A stretch of DNA of 13,766 bases from NCBI GenBank assembly GCA_035687895.1, contig DASRUE010000105.1, positions 1-13,766 of the forward strand, written 5' to 3'. Position numbers and translations under genes: made by a program. Within the stretch, counting starts at the first letter, position 1. Every line of letters starts with the position of its first letter. The notes under the pieces were generated by a model. The model was not told the origin of the DNA, ran no database searches, and was given only the letters and a program-made list of their open reading frames with translations. This document shows, piece by piece, positions 7,774 to 13,766 of the stretch. The stretch comes from JAERML01 sp035687895. Its GTDB lineage: Bacteria; Bacteroidota; Ignavibacteria; UBA10030; UBA6906.

Positions 7774-7794
7774 TTACACGAGGAAGCAGCCCCC

Positions 7795-7833
7795 GCAAAA
7801 AGAAACAGTCCCGCCTTTGTGTAGGCGGGACCG
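7795..7833 (-). terminator. Intrinsic terminator of the HU gene
   Basis: Arms GTCCCGCCT (7808-7816) and AGGCGGGAC (7823-7831) form a perfect 9-bp GC-rich stem with a six-base loop. On the minus strand the stem is followed at once by TGTTTCTTTTTGC, a proper T tract; the plus-strand side has none. It lies 33 bases after the HU stop codon and insulates HU from the histidine kinase operon downstream. Confidence 0.92.
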
Positions 7834-7866
7834 TTCAAGCAAAGGCCCAAGAAACTAGATAGGATG

Positions 7867-8190
7867 TTACATTCCCGGTGTCGGTGCCATTACTTTGGGC
7901 GCTGCCTTCTTCGGCAAGATGGCTTCCTTGCAGGCTTTTGCCACACGGAACTTCACGACCGTCTTTGCCGGGATCTGGATAGTCTCACCAGTCTTAGGAT
8001 TGCGCCCGAGCCGAGCCTTTCGGTCAACCAATACCAGTTTGCCAAGGCCTGGGATCGTAAACGAATTCTTTGCTTCCTTGTACGCGAGCTTTGCAAGTTC
8101 CTCGAACACTGACGCCGCGGATTTCTTCTTCATGTCAAACTTCTTTGCAAAGTGCGCGACGATTGCCGACTTTGACATCGCTTTGCTCAT
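7867..8190 (-). CDS. HU/IHF-family nucleoid DNA-binding protein
   Basis: 107 residues from the ATG at 8190. Small basic protein that dimerises and bends DNA. The N-terminal helices (8-40, SAIVAHFAKKFDMKKKSAAS and after) are followed by FTIPGLGKLVLVDRKARLGR (44-63), then the DNA-inserting arm with the RNPKTGE element (63-69) and its conserved Pro65, and IQIPAKTVVKFR (71-82). Family members are usually about 90 residues; this one adds a tail of about 17 residues rich in Ala, Lys and Pro (LPKKAAPKVMAPTPGM). Short basic tails of this kind occur in other HU proteins and may contact DNA outside the arm. The start is fixed by a consensus ribosome binding site; the frame stays open up to 8298 but those residues look unlike HU. 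The gene is monocistronic, with its own leader and terminator. Confidence 0.95.
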   Translation of the reverse strand: MSKAMSKSAIVAHFAKKFDMKKKSAASVFEELAKLAYKEAKNSFTIPGLGKLVLVDRKARLGRNPKTGETIQIPAKTVVKFRVAKACKEAILPKKAAPKVMAPTPGM

Positions 8191-8193
8191 TGG

Positions 8194-8201
8194 ACCTCCT
8201 T
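8194..8201 (-). promoter_or_regulatory. Consensus ribosome binding site of the HU gene
   Basis: On the minus strand AAGGAGGT lies just upstream of the ATG at 8190, a full match to the anti-Shine-Dalgarno sequence at close spacing. It decides the start of HU against the longer open frame and suggests high expression, as expected of an abundant nucleoid protein. Confidence 0.85.
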
Positions 8202-8212
8202 GTGTGTTGTTG

Positions 8213-8289
8213 GTGGGGAATCGTACACTTGTCTGTCGCCAGAGAATCTGTGGTGCGACATTTCGATGTGAAGATAGTACATTCCCCAC
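8213..8289. repeat. 13-bp inverted repeat with one bulge in the HU promoter/leader
   Basis: The plus-strand arms are GTGGGGAATCGTAC (8213-8226) and GTACATTCCCCAC (8277-8289). They are exact reverse complements except for one extra base (C8222) in the first arm, and are separated by 50 bases. Inside the loop a second inverted repeat, TGTCGC (8234-8239) with GCGACA (8255-8260), could stack as an inner hairpin. The right arm falls between the candidate -35 and -10 boxes and the left arm lies 22 bases before the HU start codon. It is either a paired operator or, if transcription starts further upstream, a structured 5' leader. Confidence 0.6.
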
Positions 8290-8298
8290 AATTTTCAA
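8271..8298 (-). promoter_or_regulatory. Candidate promoter of the HU gene
   Basis: On the minus strand TTGAAA (8298-8293, 5 of 6 consensus) and TATCTT (8276-8271, 4 of 6) are spaced by 16 bases. An A/T-rich run directly upstream (about 8299-8320, with seven T in a row on the minus strand) could act as an UP element. This would give a leader of about 70-75 bases. The rest of the 290-base gap, 8321-8480, shows no gene and no clear terminator for the upstream helicase gene. Assignment rests on consensus only. Confidence 0.4.
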
Positions 8299-8480
8299 AC
8301 AAGAAAATCAAAAAAATGCTGGAATGCCAAGGGTCTTTGTGTCATCATGAAGGTTTCGCACAGGAAAACATTGAGAATTTGCGATAGGGACTTTGCCGGT
8401 CGGAAGATCAGTTCGAAGAATGAGAGCGGTGTAATTCTCTGTCATTGAACGGGTTAGCAGGAGCGAAGGCCGACGTGGGA

Positions 8481-10487
8481 CTATAGCCAGTCTTCCGAAG
8501 AAACCTCTTCGACGTCACCTTCGGCATTGACAAGCTCTACCGGAGATCGAGGAAGAGAAGTGATGAAAACGCGACCGTATCGCTTGGTAAGGACACGGGC
8601 ATCGAGAAGAGTGACCAACCCCGTGTCGGTGGTTGAGCGAATGAGGCGGCCGACGCCCTGACGAAACTTGAGCACGGCTTCCGGCAAGGTATACTCGAGG
8701 AACGCGTTTCCACCCCGTTGCAGAATCAATTCAAGGCGCGCCTCGATCAACGGATGGTTCGGAACAGCAAATGGAAGTCGTGTGATAATCACGTGTTCCA
8801 GCGCCTCACCAGGAACATCAACACCCATCCAAAAACTCTCCAGACCAAAGAGAACGGAATGGATATCTTTCTTGAACATCTGAAGAAGAGCATGTCGTTG
8901 CTCCGCGGCACTCTGTACAAGCAGATGAATCCCGAGTTGCTCGAGATCTTCTGCCACCGCTGATGCCATTGCACGCATCAATTGTGAGCTGGTGAAGAGC
9001 ACCAACGCCTTGCCTTTGGTCCTGTCAATACTCTGCACTATCCACGCCGGGAGTTGATCTACATATCCTGGTGTATCTGGCTCGGGAATGCCCCGAGCAA
9101 GGCAGAGGCGCATCTGCCGGGCATGGTCGAATGGCGAATCAAGAATTACACCCCACACGCCAAAGGCACCCATGCGCTGTTTGAAGTAATCGAGCCGGCC
9201 GTCAACGGCGAGTGTTGCGCTCGTCATGATAACGGATGATCCGTCGCGGAATAGCTTCTGACCTATGTTTGTGGAAATGTCTGTCGGCGTCGCGCAAAGC
9301 TTTACGCTATCGACTTTCTTTTCCCCAGTTTCCACCCAATAGGTAAAACCAACGTCATGTTGATCGAGGAATTCATCGATGAGGACATCCGCCTCCCACA
9401 ATGATCGCCGAACCGCTGCGAGTTCCTGCCGTGTCAACTCTCTCTCAATTGTATCCTCTGCACGTTTCACTTCGGACTGCAATTGGAGCAACAGTCCGTG
9501 CAGGCTGTTCGTTACAAGACCCGCAGAACGAATCCGAACTTCAGTCCCAGGCCCTCTTGCAGTCGGAGATCGCAGTACCATTGCTGCGCGCTGGATCTCT
9601 TCAAAGAACCCGACCGCTGCTGTCTCCACCTCGTGACAGAGTTTCTTGAGGAGTGGCCCTTGCTTTGCCAACAATCCACGTTTCGTACGGGGATTGTAAA
9701 GTCGGTGGAGGGCCCAAAGAACCTGGGTGCTGGAGAGTGTCTTGCCGAGGCCAGCGCCAGCAATTCCCTCAAGGGTATGGGCCTCATCGAACACTACAAA
9801 ATCATTCTCAAATACGTAATGCTCGTCGGTTTCCTGCAGTGCCATCAACGTGAAGAAGAGCGCATGGTTCATGATCACAACGCGTGCCGACTTGACCCGG
9901 TCCTTGACCATCTGAAAGAAGCAGTCCTGTTTGCAAATCCGGGAACTGCAGACCTCCTTTTCAGAGCAGACCATACTCCACACCTCCGGTGAGGGGGCAA
10001 ATCCCAGCGACTCCATGTCCCCGTCCACGGTGGTCAGCGACCACCTATGGATACGCTCCAATTCCGTTGCTGCCTTCTCTTCGAACATCGAACTGGTGGA
10101 CGCCATCGCATTCCTCAAACGAGTCGTGCAGAGGTAGTTGCGCCGCCCTTTAAGGAGGACTACACTGCAGTCCTTTCCAGTGATCTTCTTCGCGAGCGGG
10201 ATGTCTTTATAGAAGATCTGCTCCTGAAGGTTCTTGGTGTGTGTGGAGATGATCGCTTTTCGGTTCTCTTCTGTCGCATGAAGGATGGAGGGGACCAGGT
10301 ACGCGAGTGTCTTGCCGATGCCGGTGGGCGCTTCAACGATGAGGTGCTGGCGGGTGCACAGCGCCTTCGCGATTGATGTGGCCATCACCTCTTGTTGTGG
10401 TCGATGTTCGTATCCCTTCTGCCGTGCAAGTGCACCGGACGGAGAGAAGATCTTTGCAGCTCGTGAAGGGAGATCGACCATTCTCAT
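8481..10487 (-). CDS. DinG/XPD-family ATP-dependent DNA helicase with Fe-S cluster cysteines
   Basis: 668 residues, an SF2 helicase of the DinG group: 5'-3' unwinding that resolves R-loops, D-loops and other blocks to replication in studied members. The Q-motif-like HRPQQEVM is at 28-35, Walker A EAPTGIGKT at 52-60 and the DEAH box at 234-237. Motif VI FRQGVGRLIRS starts near 608. Cys120 plus Cys174, Cys180, Cys185 and Cys189 sit where the family binds its 4Fe-4S cluster, followed by the typical ARVVIMNHALFF (201-212). There is no N-terminal exonuclease domain as in Firmicutes DinG, so it is closer to the E. coli DinG/YoaA layout. The first ATG (10487) is used; an ATG two codons later is as likely, and neither has a Shine-Dalgarno sequence. 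It lies 85 bases after the kgd-type gene and may share its transcript. Confidence 0.92.
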   Translation of the reverse strand: MRMVDLPSRAAKIFSPSGALARQKGYEHRPQQEVMATSIAKALCTRQHLIVEAPTGIGKTLAYLVPSILHATEENRKAIISTHTKNLQEQIFYKDIPLAKKITGKDCSVVLLKGRRNYLCTTRLRNAMASTSSMFEEKAATELERIHRWSLTTVDGDMESLGFAPSPEVWSMVCSEKEVCSSRICKQDCFFQMVKDRVKSARVVIMNHALFFTLMALQETDEHYVFENDFVVFDEAHTLEGIAGAGLGKTLSSTQVLWALHRLYNPRTKRGLLAKQGPLLKKLCHEVETAAVGFFEEIQRAAMVLRSPTARGPGTEVRIRSAGLVTNSLHGLLLQLQSEVKRAEDTIERELTRQELAAVRRSLWEADVLIDEFLDQHDVGFTYWVETGEKKVDSVKLCATPTDISTNIGQKLFRDGSSVIMTSATLAVDGRLDYFKQRMGAFGVWGVILDSPFDHARQMRLCLARGIPEPDTPGYVDQLPAWIVQSIDRTKGKALVLFTSSQLMRAMASAVAEDLEQLGIHLLVQSAAEQRHALLQMFKKDIHSVLFGLESFWMGVDVPGEALEHVIITRLPFAVPNHPLIEARLELILQRGGNAFLEYTLPEAVLKFRQGVGRLIRSTTDTGLVTLLDARVLTKRYGRVFITSLPRSPVELVNAEGDVEEVSSEDWL

Positions 10488-10572
10488 GATTGGAGATTGG
10501 AGTGAGGAAGCGGAGACGCACTTCCAGCGCGTCCTATGAATTCACGTATCAATGAAACAATGGATCCCTTGT

Positions 10573-13500
10573 TCACGCGAGGGCAGTCCTGACAATTTCA
10601 TCCTGCTCTGCTGTGTGAACCTTCAGTGAACCCGTGGCGGTACTCGCACTTGCCTTCCGTCCGACGTAAACGAGTTTCTGTCCCGGCAGGAGTTGGTCGG
10701 TCAAACGCGATTGTAGGAAGGTCCACGCACCCATGTTCTTCGGTTCTTCTTGTAACCAGGCAACTGTCGCGGTTTTCTTGTACTTCTCCAGGAGCGAAGA
10801 GACCTGCGCTTCGGGATAGGGATAGAACTGCTCGATGCGAGCGATGGCAATATCATGGTTCTTGTGCAGAGTGGCTTCTGCGAGGAGATCATAATACACT
10901 TTGCCGCTGCAGAGCACGAGTTTGCGCACACCCGACCCATTGGCGTGCAATGGAGGGTCGATGACTTCCATGAATGTCCCGTGTGTAAAATCATCGGGCG
11001 GGGAGACTGCCTTCGGATGGCGAAGGAGACTCTTCGGAGTCATAATGACAAGGGGTTTTCGTCGGTTGTCACGCATTTGACGGCGAAGTACGTGAAAGTA
11101 CTGGGCCGGTGTCGAGCAGTTGCACACCTGGATGTTGTCTTCAGCACACAACTGAAGGAACCGCTCGAGCCGCGCACTCGAATGCTCGGGGCCCTGCCCC
11201 TCATATCCATGGGGAAGAAGGAGCACAAGGTCACACGGCTCCTGCCACTTGGCTTCAGAGCCTGCAATGAATTGGTCGATGATTACCTGCGCACCGTTGG
11301 AAAAGTCGCCGAACTGGGCCTCCCAGAGCACAAGTGCGAAGGGATCAGCGACGCTATAACCGAACTCAAACCCGAGAACGGCGGCTTCAGAGAGAAGACT
11401 ATCGTACACACTAAATGGCGCCTGCGTTTCCATAATGCTGTTGAGCGGCACATGTTCCTTCCCACTGGCGGCATCGTAAAGCACCAGGTGGCGCTGACTA
11501 AACGTTCCTCTTCCGCTGTCCTGACCGCTTAGCCTGACAGGCGTTCCTTCAAACACCAGCGACCCGAAGGCAAGGGCTTCCGCGAACGCCCAATCAATCG
11601 AGGTGTTCCCTTCCAGTACCGCCCGTCGTTCGTCGATGATCCGGGAGAGCTTCGGGTTGAGGGTGAAGTCAGCTGGGACCGTGGTAAGAGCACGGACGAC
11701 CGCCGTGAATGTTTCATTGCTGATACTTGTAGTTCCGAGAGGCTGTGCGGCAGCAACTGATTCTGGAGAAACAGCGAGGGGAACATCAGGCTTGAAATGC
11801 ATCTCCCTTTTCTGCGCCGCCTCGAATGCACGTTCATATCGCTGCTGGGAATCCGCGTTGATCTGGTTGAGCTCTTCCTTTCTGAGCACTGACTGTCGCA
11901 CCAGACGCTCCGCGTAAAGTTGTCGAACGGAAGGATGCTGACGGATCTTCTTGTAGAGCAACGGCTGCGTATAACTCGGTTCATCGCCTTCGTTGTGGCC
12001 ATGTCGTCGGTAACAGAACATGTCAATAACCACATCCTTTTTGAACCGTTGCCTGTATTCGAATGCCAGATTTGTTACATGAACCGCGGCCTCTACATCG
12101 TCACCGTTGACGTGAAAAATCGGTGCCTGTACCATCTTTGCAACATCGGTACAGTAGGGGGTGGAACGTGCGTCATCGGGTGAGGTTGTAAAGCCGATCT
12201 GGTTATTGATAATGATGTGAATGGTGCCGCCGGTGCGGTAGCCGCTCAGTTGCGATAGATTCAACGTTTCGGCAATAATCCCCTGTCCGGCGAAGGCGGC
12301 ATCACCGTGTATGAGAATAGGAATGATACGAAGCCGCTCGTTGTCGCCGTGCCGGTCCTGCTTGGCGCGCACGATCCCCTCGACAACCGGATTGACCGCT
12401 TCCAGGTGGCTCGGATTCGGCGCGACGGAGACAGTGATTTCCTTCCCGGTCATCGTTCGATGTTGGCCACTTGCCCCGACATGATATTTTACATCGCCGG
12501 AACCCTGCGTGCTGCTCGGGTCGACATATCCCTCAAACTCGGAGAAGATCTTGGCCAGTGATTTCCCAATGGTGTTGGTCAGAACGTTCAAGCGGCCGCG
12601 ATGCGCCATGCCGATGACGACCTCCTTCGCCTCTTGTTCGGCGGCGTTGTCGAGGAGTGTTTCGAGTATGGGCATCAACGTTTCGGCCCCCTCCAGAGAG
12701 AATCGTTTATGGCCGATGAAACGCGTATGTAAGAATTTCTCCAGCCCTTCCGCGGCTGTGAACGTACGAAGGATTTGCCTTTTCTGATCGACGGTCAGAT
12801 CACTTCTGTTGCGTGAGGGCTCCATCCGCTCTTGAAGCCACTGCTTCTGCACGGGATGCTGGATGGACATGTACTCTACACCGACCGTCCCGCAATATGT
12901 CTCGCGCAAGATATCAAGAATGTCGCGGAGCGAGGCTTGTGGCTTGCCACCGATGCCAGCCGTAAGGAACCGTCGGTCGAGGTCCCAGAGGGTCAAACCA
13001 TAGTATCCGGGATCAAGCTCAGGGTGATTGTGTGGTTCGTCGACGAGTGGGTCGAGATGTGCAATCAGGTGGCCGCGGACCCGGTAAGCATTGATCAGTT
13101 GTAGGACGCGTGCCTGCTTTTCGATCTGATCGGTTGTTTGAGCAGCGGCGCCGAATGCGGTTTGCTGGTCGGTGGACCATCGTATCGGCTCGTAGGGAAT
13201 CTTCAGGTCGGCAAAAAGGAGGTCGTAGAATTGGTCCTCGCCGAGCAGGAGCGCGTGGATGCGGGCAAGAAACTGGCCGGACTCGGCACCCTGGATGACG
13301 CGATGATCGTATGTACAAGTCATCGTCATTGCCTTGCTCAGCCCGAGCATGGAGAGGGTCTCGTCCGACATTCCTTGGTTTTCCGCGGGATAATTGATCG
13401 CACCGGTCGCCAGGATGGCGCCCTGGCCCGGCATCAAACGCGGAATGGACGCGACCGTTCCCACGGTTCCTGGATTGGTCAGCGTGATGGATGTTCCCTG

Positions 13501-13766
13501 GAAGTCTGAGGGTTCCAGCGCGCCTGTTCTTGCCTTTCTGACGATCTCATCATACGCGGCGACAAACATTGCAAAGTCCATTGCGCCGGCGTTCTTCACG
13601 TTCGGCACAACGAGAGAGCGGGTGCCATCCTTTCTCGTCATATCAATGGCAAGTCCGATGTTGATCTCCGGACGGTCGGTGCGGTAGGGGATACCTTCAA
13701 CGCGGGCAAAAGACGCGTTCAACGTCGGCGCATCACGCAGGGCGCGAACAATTGCCCAGGCGATAA
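10573..13766 (-). CDS. kgd: Fused 2-oxoglutarate decarboxylase/dehydrogenase E1 with E2-like succinyltransferase domain (Kgd type), 5' end missing
   Basis: About 1,063 residues are in the window; the frame is still open at 13766, so the N-terminus is missing. Actinobacterial Kgd proteins have about 1,230 residues. The first 180 or so residues are an E2 catalytic domain with CTYDHRVIQGAES, where His (codon 13305-13303) matches the E2 HxxxDG site but with Gln for Asp, as in Kgd proteins. Next comes a full ThDP-dependent E1: GMAHRGRLNVL and SGDVKYH, the ThDP/Mg site HGDAAFAGQG paired with INNQIGFTT (near 12300 and 12200), YRRHGHNEGDEPS, and the C-terminal transketolase-like half (ETQAPFSVYDS to GAWTFLQSRL). 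The reaction is decarboxylation of 2-oxoglutarate in the TCA cycle, with acyl transfer to a lipoylated partner encoded elsewhere. The E2-E1 fusion is best known from Actinobacteria; plain SucA has no E2 domain. The ATG is not visible. Confidence 0.95.
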   Translation of the reverse strand, partial: IAWAIVRALRDAPTLNASFARVEGIPYRTDRPEINIGLAIDMTRKDGTRSLVVPNVKNAGAMDFAMFVAAYDEIVRKARTGALEPSDFQGTSITLTNPGTVGTVASIPRLMPGQGAILATGAINYPAENQGMSDETLSMLGLSKAMTMTCTYDHRVIQGAESGQFLARIHALLLGEDQFYDLLFADLKIPYEPIRWSTDQQTAFGAAAQTTDQIEKQARVLQLINAYRVRGHLIAHLDPLVDEPHNHPELDPGYYGLTLWDLDRRFLTAGIGGKPQASLRDILDILRETYCGTVGVEYMSIQHPVQKQWLQERMEPSRNRSDLTVDQKRQILRTFTAAEGLEKFLHTRFIGHKRFSLEGAETLMPILETLLDNAAEQEAKEVVIGMAHRGRLNVLTNTIGKSLAKIFSEFEGYVDPSSTQGSGDVKYHVGASGQHRTMTGKEITVSVAPNPSHLEAVNPVVEGIVRAKQDRHGDNERLRIIPILIHGDAAFAGQGIIAETLNLSQLSGYRTGGTIHIIINNQIGFTTSPDDARSTPYCTDVAKMVQAPIFHVNGDDVEAAVHVTNLAFEYRQRFKKDVVIDMFCYRRHGHNEGDEPSYTQPLLYKKIRQHPSVRQLYAERLVRQSVLRKEELNQINADSQQRYERAFEAAQKREMHFKPDVPLAVSPESVAAAQPLGTTSISNETFTAVVRALTTVPADFTLNPKLSRIIDERRAVLEGNTSIDWAFAEALAFGSLVFEGTPVRLSGQDSGRGTFSQRHLVLYDAASGKEHVPLNSIMETQAPFSVYDSLLSEAAVLGFEFGYSVADPFALVLWEAQFGDFSNGAQVIIDQFIAGSEAKWQEPCDLVLLLPHGYEGQGPEHSSARLERFLQLCAEDNIQVCNCSTPAQYFHVLRRQMRDNRRKPLVIMTPKSLLRHPKAVSPPDDFTHGTFMEVIDPPLHANGSGVRKLVLCSGKVYYDLLAEATLHKNHDIAIARIEQFYPYPEAQVSSLLEKYKKTATVAWLQEEPKNMGAWTFLQSRLTDQLLPGQKLVYVGRKASASTATGSLKVHTAEQDEIVRTALA

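Noticed and set aside
8191..8298. Longer HU open frame starting at 8298
   Set aside because: The added 36 residues do not resemble HU, the frame would run through the candidate promoter, and a consensus ribosome binding site points to 8190.
8400..8480. Search for a terminator after the DinG-family gene
   Set aside because: I found no stable GC-rich stem followed by a T run. The T run near 8306-8318 is preceded by only a 3-bp stem.
10515..10533. Small hairpin (GACGC/GCGTC) between the kgd-type gene and the dinG-type gene
   Set aside because: The stem is only 5 bp with a nine-base loop and no T tract, so it is not a credible terminator.

Overview
The window is a stretch of ordinary bacterial chromosome. 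All complete genes are on the minus strand, so transcription runs from the right end to the left. There are no mobile elements, CRISPR arrays, tRNAs or rRNAs. Moderate-to-high G+C, a fused E2-E1 2-oxoglutarate decarboxylase/dehydrogenase, a RodZ-like HTH/DUF4115 protein and a mix of strong and absent Shine-Dalgarno sequences suggest a non-proteobacterial Gram-negative. My best guess is the Bacteroidota/Chlorobiota/Ignavibacteriota group, but this is inference from gene content and not a taxonomic assignment.

Right part (13766 to 8481): the 3' portion of a large kgd/sucA-type gene, cut by the window edge, encodes the end of an E2-like acyltransferase domain fused to a complete thiamine-diphosphate E1 domain (2-oxoglutarate to succinyl-CoA or succinate semialdehyde, TCA cycle). 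After 85 bases comes a DinG/XPD-family Fe-S helicase.

Middle (8480 to 7795): a separate small HU nucleoid-protein gene. It has a candidate promoter, a long leader, a strong ribosome binding site and a textbook intrinsic terminator. A 13-bp inverted repeat with one bulged base brackets its promoter and leader and is the most notable non-coding structure in the window.

Left part (7736 to 184): six closely spaced minus-strand genes that look like one operon. They are a membrane-anchored hybrid histidine kinase (GAF-PAS-HisKA-HATPase-REC), a RodZ-like membrane protein, NAD-dependent DNA ligase LigA, a short protein resembling only the N-terminal half of a GT9 glycosyltransferase, a STAS anti-sigma-factor antagonist, and a sodium:solute symporter. 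ligA and the GT9-like gene are one base apart, and rodZ and ligA nearly touch or overlap. At the extreme left, the last 19 codons of a plus-strand gene end at base 60, followed by a hairpin; this gene converges on the symporter gene.

I see no convincing novel multi-gene system. The points most worth checking are the HU leader inverted repeat, the truncated GT9-like protein inside the ligA operon, and the fused Kgd enzyme in an organism that does not look actinobacterial.
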